A stretch of 64,000 bases of DNA from Papio anubis (GCF_008728515.1 NC_044990.1:61546879-61610878); one strand, 5' to 3'. Numbered from the stretch's first letter, positions 1 through 12,149 are shown. Program-made: numbers and translations. Notes: generated by a model not told the origin, from the sequence alone.

Positions 1-868
1 TTGGACATATTAATGTCTTTTTTGGAGAAATACATATTCAAGTCCTTTTACCATTTTTTACTTGGCTTTTTTTTTTTTTTGCTTTTCAGTGGTAGAAACT
101 CCCTAATTACTTTGAAAATTAACCCCTCTTCATATACATGTTTTGCAAATGTTTTCTTCCATTCCTTAGGTTGCCTTTTCATTCTGTTGATTTTTGCCAC
201 TGTTTATAAACTTTTCAGTTTGATATAGTTCCATTTGTCTAATTTTGCTTTTATAATCTGTACTTTTGCTGTCACAGTCAAGATATCATTGCTCAAACCA
301 ATATCAAGAAGCTTTTCCTCTGTCATCTTCTAGAAATTGTAGAGTTTCGAGTCTTACGTTTAAATCTTTTGTTTGAATTGATTTTTGTGTATGGTATAAA
401 ATAAATTTCCAATTTTATTTTTCTGCAGATGGTTTCCAATTTTTCCAACGCCTTCTTTTGAAGGCGTTATTTCTTCCCCATTTGATATTGTTTGCCTCCT
501 TGTCAGAGGACAGTTGTATATATATGCACAGATATATTTTTGAACCTTTTAATCTGTTTAATTAGTCTGTATGTCCGTCTTTATGATAATACTGTACTTT
601 TACATCACTGTAGCTTTTCTATTTCCTTAAAAATATCATTGGAGAATTTGATAGGAATAACATTTAATCAGTAGACAGTTTTGTGTAATATGGATATTAA
701 TACAAGTTTAAATCTTCCAATTTATGTACATAGAATGTTTTTCTATTTATTTGTGACTTCAATTTTTTTCATCAATGTTTTGCAGTTTTCAGTGTAGTAG
801 TATTTCACTTTCTTAGTTAACCTTATTCCTAAGTACTTTATACTTTTATGAAGCTATACTTTTATACT
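1..868 (-). mobile_element. Old L1 fragment, antisense (ORF2 3' half)
   Basis: Read on the minus strand this is the later part of L1 ORF2, strongly diverged. Landmarks in order on the plus strand are the antisense of the 'agtcctttt-acc' segment, 'taggttgcctttt', 'catttgtctaattttgc', and near the end 'cttattcctaagtacttta', which is the antisense of the conserved 'aaatacctaggaataa' part of ORF2. The left end is cut by the window. It abuts a sense-oriented L1 piece that begins about 890 and ends at the same ORF2 position, so the two are best read as one L1 with an inverted 5' part. No usable frame survives. Confidence 0.8.
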
Positions 869-884
869 TTTATGAAGCTAATCA

Positions 885-1990
885 AGTTTTATGAAATTTG
901 ATTCTGAACAAATGAATAGTATGTAAAGAGACTGAATCAGTAATCCAAACCTCTCAACAAAGAAAAACCAGGAACAAATGGCTTCACTGGAAATTCTACC
1001 AAACACTTACAGAAGCTTTAGCACCAATTCTAATTGAAGAGGTAATAACAATTCCAAACTTATCTTATGAGGTCATCATTACCGTGATATGAAAGCCACA
1101 CAAAGACTACCAGAGAAGAAACCTGTAAGTCAGGATCCATGATAAATATGAATGCAAACACCTTTCTCAAAATACTAACAAGCTAAATTCAACAACACTT
1201 TAAAAGGATCATATATCATGACTAAGTGGAATTTATCCCTGGGATGGGATGTGAGTATACTTCAACAAACACAAATTGAGTGATATGCCTTATTAACAGA
1301 ATAAATGATAAAAATTACTTAATCATTTCAGTAGATATAGAAAAGCAATTTGACAAAAATTAACACACTTTTATGATTAAAAACTGAATAAACTAGGTAT
1401 AGAAGGAATTTACAGGGTACCTATCAGGTACTATGTTCACTACCTTAGTGACAGGGTCATGTGTACACCAAACCTCAGTGACACACAATTTACCCATGCA
1501 ACAACTTGCACATGCATCCCCAAACCTAAAATAAAAGTAGGCAAAAAAGAAGTTTACCTCAACATAATAAAGGCCATATATCACAAGCCCACAGCTAACA
1601 CCACACTCAATGTTGAAAAAGAGAAATCTTTTCTTCTAAAGTTAGGAAGAAGGCAAAGGATGCAGATGTGCCATTTCTGTTCAAAAGAGTACTGCAAAAC
1701 CTAGCTAGAGCAATCAGGCAAGACAAAGAAGTAAAATCCATCTAAATTGGATATGAAGGAATGAAATTATTTTTGTTTGAGGGTGGCATGATTTTATATA
1801 TAGAAAACACTGAAGATGCCACAAAAAGCTGTCAGCACTAATAAATTAAAATTACAAGACACACAATCACTGTACACAAATCAGTTTGTTTCTGTGCACT
1901 AACAATGAAGTATTTAAAAAGAAATTTAAAATTATGGTTACATTGATACCATGAAGTAAATCAGCTATTGAACTGTTAAACCGAATTGTT
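885..1990 (+). mobile_element. Old L1 fragment, sense (ORF2 reverse-transcriptase region), inverted 5' part of the preceding L1
   Basis: Sense-oriented ORF2 starts at about 'actgaatcagtaatccaaac' (near 930), the segment before the reverse-transcriptase core. It then runs through 'tggcttcactgg', 'tttatccctgggatgg', 'acctcaacataataaaggcc', 'acaagacacacaatcactgtac' and ends near 1985 in the degraded 'aaattatggttacattgatacc' segment. Frames are broken throughout. The segment is interrupted at 1415-1548 by the 3' end of another L1. The divergence suggests an L1M-age element. Confidence 0.8.
1415..1548 (+). mobile_element. 5'-truncated L1 3'-UTR end nested in the older L1
   Basis: This is the terminal 130 bases of an L1MA/L1PB-like 3'UTR: 'gggtac', 'acacaatttacccatgcaac', 'acttgcacatgcatcccc' and the closing 'aacctaaaataaaagt', followed by a short A-rich tail. 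It splits the ORF2 motif that would otherwise read from 'ggtatagaagga' into 'acctcaacataataaa'. Flanks 'agaaggaatttac' (1401-1413) and 'aaagaagtttacc' (about 1546-1558) look like a decayed target-site duplication. Confidence 0.7.
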
Positions 1991-2477
1991 TTTAATATAC
2001 TTAAGGAAGGATTAATAAATTAATGCTAAGCTAGATAAATTTTTCTATGATTACATGATGCTATAGCAAAGCCCTATTGCCTTCTGGCCAGAAATTCACA
2101 ATTAAGGAATGAATCATAGAACTGAGTGAATCAAATAAGTAATATTATTTAATTAGACATTCTTCTTGTGGTTAGTTGCTACTTTTTCAATTCAACCTGA
2201 GTTCTGCAGCCTGTGGTTCCATTGTAGAGTTCTTAAACATAACACTGACCATCTTGGAAATGCCTTCTGATTTGTATTTCTTTGAACTTAATTTATTAGT
2301 ATTAGCTGTACACGTTTGGGTTGGAATAAAAACATAATCATATGTGAAAATCTTTCATAATATATTAAATATGTCTATATATGAATAAGAAAAGTAATTT
2401 AAATAGCAAATGTATTCAAACTATTCAGCTGGTTAAAAGATAGAAAGGGAGTTGTTCTCTAGTAATAATTAGAAATA
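1991..2477. other. Unassigned AT-rich spacer
   Basis: Between two L1 pieces I see no gene, RNA or recognisable repeat. No frame has coding character. Confidence 0.5.
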
Positions 2478-2600
2478 TATCTTTACCCATTCATCCTTTA
2501 GTGGACATTTAGGTTGATTCCATATATTGGCTATGATGAATAGTGCTACAATAAACATGAAAGAGCAAGTATCTCTTTAATATACTGATTTCATATCTGT
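2478..2600 (-). mobile_element. L1 fragment, antisense (ORF2 C-terminal region)
   Basis: The text 'ggacatttaggttgattcca', 'ttggctatgatgaatagtgc' and 'aataaacatg' is the antisense of the segment coding the last part of ORF2. It is short and diverged, with no visible TSD. Confidence 0.7.
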
Positions 2601-5427
2601 ATTTTAAACTTCTCATTTTATACCTCTACTTCACACCTCTTATATACCACCATGTCAATATAAACAAAATTAAACTCATTATTTTCCCCCAAAGTTTGCC
2701 TGCATGTGTTGAAACCTTAATCAAACTAGTTTCCTTTGATAGTATTTCAGATTTAGAAATCATTCTTAATCTCTCCTTCTTTCTCATGAACCCACCTTCT
2801 CATTTTAAAAATATATAAAGTTTATTTTATTTTAATTTTAAATATTTCTGTAATCCTTTTATTAACTACTGTTTATACCTATGTTTAAAATGCTGTCAAT
2901 TTTCTAATGAATTGCTATGCCATCTGCATAAGGAGTATCCATTTTTGACATGGCAATAAAAAATGATATTTTAAAAATAAACAACTGTTCAGATTTTGAA
3001 AAGACTTTTAAAGTCTCTCTAATCACTTTCAGGTAACTGTCAAATCTTTAACATGAATTTGAACGATCTATAGAAATGCCTGTGTTAGCATCCCTATCAG
3101 TTCTCGTCTGTTTCTTTTAGACACGAGCTCATTGAAAAGAGATGCATTTTTCTATACTATCTCTTTCTTGACCCTTAGGCCTACCACATTTTTTCAAAAT
3201 ATTAATGAAATAAATTTAAAAAGAATAGTTAAGTGAAGTATTTCAAACTACAGCTTTTTAAATATTACAAATACATTAAGAAATACTCTAATTTGTTAAA
3301 CATATGGGCTTGTAAAGACAGTTATACGGATTTCAGTTCCAATCTTGCTATTATTTTTTTTCTTTGATCTTCAGCAAAAAATTACACAGAAAAACACACT
3401 GGTTTACTCCAGTGACAATTTCAGTATAATTGAACCTGGTACGAGGATAAACATTTTAGTTTCCTTAAGAAGACACAGGAATGTAAGACGATAGAAAGAC
3501 TCATAAATGAAAAAAGTATTACCAAAAGGGGGTTAGAATAAAAAAAAAAAGGATACATTAAGAAGTTCTAAAGTATGTTTACATTGAGACTTTGGTAATA
3601 TCTGACCATCTCAGGAAACTGGCTACAGGTCAATCTCTGTAATGTAATGGCTGATAGTCTCTACTTGGGACCACATGCATCAGAGGCAAAACTTTGCTTA
3701 TAAGCTGAACATTATGAGGCCACCACTGCTCAGAGAAGATCCTGGGGTCTCAAAATTCCACTAGTGTTTGCAAATATTATTGCTTGTTAGAGGAATAAAA
3801 TTCAGTATCACTTCATTATCTTTCTTCTGTTTTGCCAAATCCGGGAATAGAATGAGGTTCTGCCACAGTCTCTTTCAGTGACTTTTATGTTGCTTTGCAC
3901 CATCAAAAAGGAAGTGTGGAGATAGTCAGATCTTTATGCATCCTTTCAATATCTTACTGTATCAATCCCACTGGAAGAAATTTTGAGGATCTCCGGAGTG
4001 TTAATAGGGGAAAAATATTTTACCCTCCACCTTTATCTTCAATTTCAGTGGAAATATTGGCAAAGCATATCTAAGTAGAGATTAATTTGTCCCCTGTACT
4101 ATATTTAGATTTCCACTTTATCTACTATAACTATAAATATCCTCAAAGTACCCAGGCAAATATAAAGGATAATATGAAAATCATTAATATAGATTATACT
4201 AGCTTATTTGAACCTTTGCCTTCAAAATAGGAAAAGAAATATATACATCATGCAGTATCAATTCCTCAGTTTAAATTTGGCAATATTTCCTTTACTTGAA
4301 TGAAATACTGACTCCATTAACTTTCCCCCATCACTTATTACATTTATTTTTAAATTATTAAAAATTATTTTTAAAATAACCAGAATTTCATGTTATACAA
4401 GTCTTAGATATACAGCAAGCTAAAATAAGAGAAACACACAGATGGATACTGCAGGTATAGCCATTCTCCTAGGCTAACTTCTTGATCACTGTGGGATTAA
4501 CTTGTAAACAGGATGGTGTCAAAAAGGGTGAAGGCTCTAACATTTACCCTACTTTCAAGCTAACAAGTTAACCTTCCATAGTTTTATGGTTTGCTAAGAG
4601 AAAATGTGAGGCACCCCATTTCGGACACAAAGGGTTTTTCTTTAATTTGTGAATAGCAAGATGGACAAAGTTCATAATTACATCAATTCTTCTACCCCTA
4701 CATCTCTGCTGCAACCCAGATCCTCAGCATGTGATGCATGTATGTTGAGGTGTATGCAACAGACACAGTGGGTTTGTGTCACAGATGGTATACCTCAATA
4801 TTACAAAATATCAGTCTTTTGTAATGAACTACAAATAAACCTGCCCCATCTCTTACCTTTAAATTAATTAATTATTAAGTATTTACTGACCATTCACTAT
4901 ATATAATTGCATTAAATTAATTCATTTTTAAACCAACTGGTGCCTTACATTAACACATTAACATTCTTCAGTCATCCTTTTATCTGCCAACATGGACCTA
5001 AACTGAAAACAATTTTAAAAATGGAGACAATAAAAAGAGAGTCTGACAGAGGAAATTTCTCCAAGGATCCAGGCATTTCCAAAGAGTGGTGAGTACTCAA
5101 AAATGATTATGACAATCATTTGGGAAAGTGTGTTGTATGAAGTTATCATAAGAGGACTGGAAAGAAGGTTTAAAAATGTTTCAAGCAAGTTTCTCTTAAT
5201 TTGTAATTGCGTTTTGGTTTGCCCTCATCATTTAAGATGGTCACTTTCTTAAGGAAACCACTATTATCAGGCTAATAATTCAATTTAATTGCGTTTTAGT
5301 TGAATGTACATTTACTGTAATTTTACATATGTAATTGAGTAAATCATCCAAGAAGAGTAGTCTCACTTTATAAATTATGCAAATAGTTTTCCAAGCAATA
5401 GCAATCATATACTTATTGCATAATAAT
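2601..5427. other. Mostly unassigned AT-rich DNA
   Basis: No gene or RNA is seen. About 2668-2800 ('aactcattattttcccccaa', later 'aatcattcttaatctctcct') resembles diverged sense-strand L2, listed separately. The rest, including 3000-4600, matches nothing I can name. A 72-codon frame at 4649-4867 has no homology I recognise. Confidence 0.45.
2668..2800 (+). mobile_element. Possible L2 fragment
   Basis: The order 'aactcattattttcccccaa' followed by 'gaaatcattcttaatctctccttc' parallels the L2 segment that reads 'aactcattatcttcccccc' and then 'tcatccttgactcctccctc'. The similarity is patchy and the call is tentative. Confidence 0.4.
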
Positions 5428-5680
5428 TCAGACTGTTGTCACTAGAATTAAGACTCAGATTGAACCCACTACCACTTACTAGCTCTATGACATTAGACAA
5501 GTTTCTTAATTTCTGAGTGTCATCTTCTCTTGTAAATTATCAATAGACTTTGTACTTACACAAACATTTCTTGTGAGTATACAACACATTTATGCATGTG
5601 AAGTGCATAGTACTATACTGGAGTAATTATATCCACTTTATATATAGAAGAAACTACCATATTGGCATTATTATTATTTC
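5428..5680 (+). mobile_element. MIR (tRNA-derived SINE), sense
   Basis: The central MIR core is visible: 'accacttactagctctatga', then 'cattagacaagtttcttaat', 'tctgagtgtcatcttctctt', and downstream 'atgtgaagtgcatagtacta'. The spacing fits a nearly full-length MIR. Divergence is high, as expected for this mammal-wide family. Confidence 0.8.
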
Positions 5681-7029
5681 AGAGAGTAGAGTATTAGTCT
5701 TGGGGTAGCTACCTCTAAAGAAAATGGGACAAAGATTATAAAGTCAAAATGATACCTACAGATGCTAGACAGAAATTTGAAAGTATAAGATAATATAGTG
5801 CCAAGGTAATTACATAAATTAGGTGGTAAGTCTAGTAAAGTTTCTGTGATTATGGTAGATAGGATCTTGTTTCAGCTACCTAATTGAAATCCATTGCATC
5901 AAAAGGAGCCACAAAGTAGTATAACAGAGAATTGGGAATAATTAATTCAGGGCGAAGGAGTTTCTGAAAAATGTAGGTGAGGATTCTAAAGAGAAAGCAA
6001 AACATAAAAAAGTAAGAGATTGGATGTCATGCCATCCCAGATAAAAATATAGTGTCCTTTACTGTTACTTATGAGGTCGCAGTTGACCTTTACACAGTTC
6101 CAATGTCCATGCTATTTCAGGTTTGTTCTAAATCTATAGGATTTGGAGTAGAATAGGCCACTGCAAAATATTAGACTTTCTTTCCCTCTAAATTTCTAAA
6201 TTTCAGGAATATTTTTAGGAACAAACTTGTTATGATCAAATGGTGAAAGATGGCTTAATGTGTAATATCAACAGCATTAAAACTTTTGATTATACTGCTA
6301 AATGTGGCCTTAAAGAGAAACAGTATTCTTCATTTTACATATTGAGCAAACTAAACTCAGAAATCATAAATGCTGCATGAGATAACCCTAGACACAACAA
6401 GACTCTGTGTTTATACTGTAGCATCTGCATTATTCCACAATCGCCCCTCATAAGAATACTTAATGGCATAGTCAAGTATACCAATTTTGGGAGGGGTTTT
6501 GAAAGAATCAACATACAATAAATAAAAGAGAAGTACTGCAGATGAAATCAGAGGACCTAATTACAACCACTTTGACAATCAGCTACACACATTGTCACAG
6601 GGCTTTGCCTATCCAGCTGTTCAACAAAATGCCCACAGAAATTATTTGCTGGTTTTGAAATTTCAATTAATTTGCCAACACTGCATATACTTCTTTATCC
6701 CAGAACCTGCAGAGGTTCTCAGAATGAAATAACATTAAGCTTAGTACTGGTGGGAAGAAAGGGTATTTGCTTTGGTTTAAATCCTTTGCCCTAATATCAG
6801 TGTGTCTGTGTCTTATTAAATCAACAAAAGAGCTCTGTTTTCCCTGTTGCTAGTATTTAACATCAGCGTTCTCAGAAAAGTAAGTAGAATTGAATGAAAA
6901 GACAATTTTTAAACAGTAGCCATTACAATTGAGGGAGTCCAAGAGGAACTCTGTATACATTCCCATTTTGTCAAATTTTATTTGATTTATTTTCTCACTT
7001 GTATTCCTTACTAATAAGTTATTGACTGA
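5681..7029. other. Unassigned, no gene seen
   Basis: AT-rich single-copy-looking DNA. Short open frames here have no recognisable domain or start context. A 62-codon minus-strand frame ends near 6850 and is judged random. Confidence 0.45.
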
Positions 7030-7430
7030 TGGACTCATTTATTCCACAAACATTATGAGTATTTTCCCATTACAAGGTGGTCAACTTCGGTGCTGGAATT
7101 AAGTGTAACAAGACAGACTGTCCTTGGCTTGAAGAAGTTGGGAATCTCATAAGAGAGGCATATTTTTAAAAATGTATGCAAACAATTCATGTTAAAATAC
7201 ATGTCATTAGATTTTATATGTAACGAGGTGACCTACACTAGTGGTGGAGTTTAAGAATGACTTCTTGTGAAGGGATTTTTAAAGAGTAAAGGTAAAGAAA
7301 AATTAGTCCATGGAGAGAAGTGAAAAAGCATGCCTGGCAGGGGAGGATTTGAAATTCTGGAAATATGAAGCCTGTATATGTTAAGAAATGAAAGAATTTT
7401 AAAACAGAATGAAGTGGGTTTGAAGATAAA
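7030..7430 (-). mobile_element. L2 3' region, antisense
   Basis: The order of words matches antisense L2: 'catttattccacaaacatta', 'ggtgctggaattaagtgtaa', 'caagacagactgtccttggc', 'ggcatgcctggcagggg' style text near 7330. This is the familiar run from the L2 3' end back toward its coding part. No coding capacity remains. Confidence 0.55.
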
Positions 7431-8099
7431 ATTTGTAACCATTTAATACAAGGTTTTGTAAAGAAAAGAGGATGCCTTTGTAAAGGTTACAGCAAGACCA
7501 TACTCTTACCTAAATCATAGTTGTAAAGATTGTTCTGATATTCAGTGATGAATCAAATGAAAAATTACAAGAAAGGACAAGGCAGATAAGTTTACAGCAT
7601 ATCACAGTGGTTTAAGTGAGAGGATAGTGGCTCAAACTAGCACTCTATATGAAAAACAGACAAATTTGAAAAATAATTCATGGATGGAATAAAGGAATAA
7701 AAGGTGATTGTGTGGAAAAAAAGAGATAGCAGTCACTCCCAAATATTTGTTATGAGTTTCTGACAGAAGACTACTCTTTGTTGAGATTTACAGGTATGTG
7801 TATCAATGACAGAGGATGAGCAGAAGAAATTAATGGGTGTCCCATGAATTAATTTAAATATTTTGTATTTGTATTTCCATTGAGGCCCGAGTCTGATAGA
7901 AAGCAAATAATTGCATACATAAGGACAGAATTTATTAATAGAAAAGAGAAAGGGTAGGAGATCTAAAATTAAGTATTGTTGAAGAAAATAAGTGAATGCA
8001 AGTTCTAGATGATAGAGAAACTTCAAGCAGAATTTTTTATTTCATAATTTTTCATCCTAAATAGTAAGCCTATTAAACTGCTCAAATTTTCAAATTTTC
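7431..8099. other. Unassigned, no gene seen
   Basis: No recognisable element. A 97-codon minus-strand frame at 7733-8026 lacks any motif I know and sits in AT-rich DNA. Confidence 0.45.
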
Positions 8100-8215
8100 T
8101 TTGACAAATTAATCAAGAACTATTTACTTAAGCCATACAATAAGTGCAATGCACTACAGAAAACAGAATGAAGTAAGATTCAAAGATGAAAAAGGTTATT
8201 CTCTCTGGTCTCCTT
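8100..8215 (-). mobile_element. Possible L2 3' fragment, antisense
   Basis: 'tcaagaactatttacttaag' to 'aagattcaaagatgaaaaag' follows the antisense L2 pattern (feeding frenzy of 'atttattgag', 'aggcactg', 'caaagatgaa'). Weak, by word order only. Confidence 0.35.
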
Positions 8216-9699
8216 AATTTGGTATCATTCCACTATGTATATATGCATGTTTGTGTATGTTTGATATGATGTCTATATATCTATTATTATACATCTATAT
8301 GTAATTATCCATATTGTCTGTGCATCTATCTGTCTAACCATCTAGGTATTGATACACCCTAGTGTACAGAAAATCTGATAAATTCAAAGATTTCATGGGT
8401 AATGTGTAGAATTTAAATGAAACGAAAAATGAGTGGGTTGATTTCAGCTGCAAAGACTTAATGTGTTCTGTGATGTGGTTTATTTCTGTGGAATTGGTTA
8501 TTTAAAAAGTGTTCACATTGTGTTTGCAAAGCCATTTTTATTCTGTATGCTCTTTTGACAAAAAAGGCAAAGAAACTAATTTAAAACCTTTAAAATGATG
8601 CATCTATTGCAATATAATTGGTGGCATCATACTGTTAAGAGCAACATCAAATCTCATTTCAGGTCACCTTTTCATTTAGTTCAAAATGACCTTACAGAAT
8701 GGGCTACAATACTGTGCAGAGTCACATACAGTAATATAGCTTTTAAAATGCTGTTTAAGTACTATGTTTTATTTTTCTTTGATGGAATGTCAATTGTATA
8801 GCACTGAGTTGACAAATAAGTGTGATTGCTACCAAAAATATTCATCAGAATTCATCTTTACAGATTCATGAGAAAAAGAGTATGTTTTAATTTGTGTTTT
8901 GGGTAATTTACCATTCAATATATTTCTTGTGTTCTCATCATCTACTTTAAAAAACAATGTATTTATAAATGTCATGCCATTTCTTCTTTCCAAACGTGAC
9001 TCTTTTAAGAAAATGGCATGCAGTTATTTAAATCCTGCAACCTTTTAGGGTCATACATAGTTTAATCATTATATCTTCTCAGGGAAGAAAAATAATGCAA
9101 TGTCAGAGGGAAAAAACTGTTACATGTAAGTATCCTTCACAGTAGTGACTTTTCTTTTATTTTGAGTACAATATATTATCTTAGAGTTCTAGTTCTGATC
9201 TCTTCTATGTTTGCTTTAATATCAGTAACCATGGCAACAAGATTTTTAAATGCTTGATGTAGTGTAAGTAAAGGGAAAATGGAGAGTATACAATCTTAAA
9301 AGAAGGTATCAGTACTCCTACTGCCATTGTGTGTCACACAAATAATTTTTAAAGTTGTGTTGTTGATTATGCAGGTAATGTATCTTGTATGTCACAAAGA
9401 AGTTCTACTTTTAGATTTATTTGAAATGAATTTCTTTGGAGTTATCTACATTTCTTTACTGGTCTTTATGTCTCACATTATGTTTCTGTGTGATGGCTAG
9501 CATTAGTTAAATACATCAGCTTTCATGCCTGGAATGGTGCTATGGGGATTTCTGTGGCACCACACCCCAGCAGAACACCATAATTGGAAAAAATTACATT
9601 TAAAATAAGTCACTGCAGATTATACTAAGAGCACATAGCATAGCAAATGAAGAAATATTTATTCAAGAAACTCTACGAAGTCTTTGTAAGAATAAGGGA
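8216..9699. other. Unassigned; short TATCTA-rich tract at 8230-8340
   Basis: Between 8230 and 8340 there is a degenerate tract of 'tatg', 'tatc' and 'tcta' words, probably a decayed microsatellite. From 8400 to 9699 no repeat is recognised and no convincing frame is present. Confidence 0.45.
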
Positions 9700-11225
9700 A
9701 TGTAGACTTGAGCCATGACTTGCGGCCTTCCTCGCACTGACTCTGCTCAACATGAGGAAACACTCACTGTGAGCAGCTATGGCCAAAAGAGAGGTTTTTC
9801 TGTCCATTTAATTCCCAGGTAAGGGCTATAGTTCTCTCTAGAAGGTGGAAGCCATCAACATAACTCATCATCCACAACTCCTTCTTGCTGAAGCCGAACT
9901 CCAGGAAGAGCAGCTGAGAGAAAGGAGGCTACTGTCCTCCACCCTAGCTGGATGCAAACACCTGAGGTTCTACCCCAGGCCAGGGAGATTAGAATACTTC
10001 TCCAATCGCCTTCACCATAGCTCACTTACATCAGTAGGGCCAAGCAGAGAAGACAAGAGGCTACCCTGTTTTTCTAGCACCCTACTCATACCCCAGATGT
10101 GTTATTATAAGAGAAGTGAACAAGGATCCCCAAACCTAGTTCCAAAGCAGTAACTCAGAAGTTTTTCCCAGTGCAAAATTTAGACCACGAGAACAGCGAG
10201 CACCAAATTTTTCATCAAGGGAATTGATTCCTTTTGAATAGAGTGTGTGAAAGCATAAGCCTAAAGATTCTCTCAAAAACAAGAGAGAATTGAATAGTAA
10301 GCAATAAGAAAGAGTAGCAGCTTCATGAGAGTGCCCTAAGCTTTACACTGAGACAGACAGGTAGGCTGATTGGTTTCCTGTTTTAATATGGTTTGGAGGG
10401 AAAAAACATATTACTCAAGCTCTAGCTTACCTAACTTGCACCTTACATCCAATCAGTAACAAAAGACCCAAAATGCTATTGACTGCATTTCTACTTTGGG
10501 GGTTAGGGACAATCCTGGCCAGTCCTCCACCGTTTCCCCCCACCCCACCACCACATTCAGTTTGACTTAAACTCCAATGTATAGTTACCCCTTTCTTATT
10601 TCAATGGTAAAAGTCATGCCCAGTGGTTGAGATTTTAGATGCTAATGCTCCTTACAATGTATGAAGAAGCATGTTGAACACTGTTTCATTGCTAGAGAAA
10701 CCTATGCCTGGAGGTAAACCTTCCCTATAGAAAGATCCTGTAAAACTAACTTACACACGACTGAGAAAGGAAAAAGGAACTTTTGATCTGAGAATTGCAA
10801 GCCCCCTTTAAATTATCTAACCTAGAGAGTATTTGAAATGAGACTGTAGCCATGTCCTACCATACCCCTTTGAGCTAAGTAATCATCTTAAAGCTGCCCG
10901 CTATACAAATCCTAGACTAAGTGTTGCTACAAATAGCTATCAATTTACCTAACAATACCACACAATGTATACCATAACTTATATCCTATAGTTCAATGGT
11001 GTGTAGCCAATCACTAATGAATATTATTTTTGTACATCAATGAGAATTTCCGACAAACAACTTTTGTAATCACCTCCTCTCCTGATTTGTCCTTTTTTCC
11101 TTAAAAACATGAGCTTCTCCTTTGTTCTCTGGGACATTTTTCCATGTTTCCCAGGCTGCATTCCTCAAATTTGGCCCAAAAAACTCTACCTATATTAATT
11201 TTGCCTTGGTTTCTTTCTTTAAGAT
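9700..11225 (+). mobile_element. Probable LTR/ERV-derived block, family unresolved
   Basis: This block is clearly GC-richer than its surroundings. Its right part looks like an LTR: CCAAT-like boxes ('gattggtttcc' near 10370, 'tagccaatcac' near 11005), a 'cctcctctcctgatttgtcc' stretch, a TATA-like 'ttccttaaaaacatgagc' near 11097, then 'ttctctggga' and a terminal 'tttgccttggtttctttctt'. A 102-codon plus-strand frame at 9845-10153 has no gag, pol or env motif that I recognise and is probably noncoding. No primer-binding site or 5' LTR was found, so borders are approximate. It could instead be another kind of interspersed repeat. Confidence 0.4.
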
Positions 11226-11267
11226 AACACAGCTAGGAAATCCCTCATGTGGTCGGAAAATAAATAT

Positions 11268-11480
11268 TCAAAGGTTGGCCTCCATGTTCATTCATGTGTG
11301 GCAAATGGCAAGATCTCCTTTTATTTTAAGTCTATATAATATTTCATTGTTTATACCACATTTTCTTTATTTAGTCAACTGGGCATTTGGGTTGTTTCTG
11401 TATCTTGACTATTATTTATAATGGTGAAATGAACATAGAAGTGCAGATATCTCTAGTAACCATCTAACTATATGTCTGTA
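11268..11480 (-). mobile_element. L1 3' region fragment, antisense
   Basis: 'ggttggcctccatgttca', 'atatttcattgtttatacca', 'cacattttctttatttagtc', 'gggcatttgggttgtttctg' and 'agaagtgcagatatctct' are consecutive antisense landmarks of ORF2 C-terminus and 3'UTR in an L1MA/L1MB-age element. Confidence 0.75.
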
Positions 11481-11551
11481 TTCCATAACAGTGTGTTATA
11501 AATCCCAAACACACATGGTAAAATTTCTTAAAAAAAAAAAAAAAAAAAAGA

Positions 11552-11850
11552 GGCCGAGCACAGTAAGTCATGTCTGTAATCCCAGTACTTTACGAGGCCG
11601 AAGCAGGCAGATCACTTGAGGTCAGGAGTTCGAGACCTGGCCCATATGGTGAAACACTGTCTCCACTAAAAATACAAAAAAAAAAAAGGCAGGGCATGGT
11701 TGCGCACATTTTTAATCTCAGGTACTCGGGAGGCTGAACCAGGAAAATTGCCTGAAACCTGAACCAGAAGGCAGAGGGTGCAGTGAGCCCATATCACATC
11801 ACTGTACTCCAGCCAGACACTGTCTTTAAAAAAAAAAAAAAAAAAAAAAA
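11552..11850 (+). mobile_element. AluS-like element, sense
   Basis: Begins 'ggccgagcacagtaagtca' and contains 'tgtaatcccagtactttacg', 'gaggtcaggagttcgagacc', the middle A-rich linker near 11676-11687, then 'gggaggctgaaccagg' and 'cactgtactccagcc' before a 20-base A tail. RNA polymerase III box A and box B positions are recognisable but mutated. A run of about 19 A precedes the element as well as following it. Confidence 0.93.
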
Positions 11851-11895
11851 GTGAGACCCTGTCTCAAAACAAATAAATAAATAAGTAATAAAAAG
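11851..11895 (+). repeat. Second Alu-like tail with AAAT repeat
   Basis: After the Alu A tail the sequence continues 'gtgagaccctgtctcaaaac', the standard last bases of an Alu, followed by an (AAAT)n tail. It is either a remnant of an older Alu that the first copy entered, or a local duplication. Confidence 0.7.
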
Positions 11896-12149
11896 TAGAA
11901 AAGAAAGACTGGGCTCAAAAACTACCTTTGCAAATGAGCCCAAGTGCAGTTGGATGGGGCATTGTTAAGAAGAATAAAGTAATCAGCCAGCAATTAGCCA
12001 TAGCTAACAGCTAGGTGTGTTGCTAACAGAGGCACACAGCTTAACACAGATCAGGTAAAGAGACTGTGAAATACAGCTTATCTAAAACTGTTGCCAACAC
12101 AGGGGACTCTAAAGATGTTTAATACTATTCACTGAGGAGCAACATGGTA
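11896..12149. other. Unassigned spacer
   Basis: Nothing recognisable between the Alu tail and the L1M piece. Confidence 0.4.

Noticed and set aside
9845..10153. 102-codon plus-strand frame as a gene
   Set aside because: No recognisable domain, it lies in an LTR/ERV-like block, and no splice or promoter context is visible.
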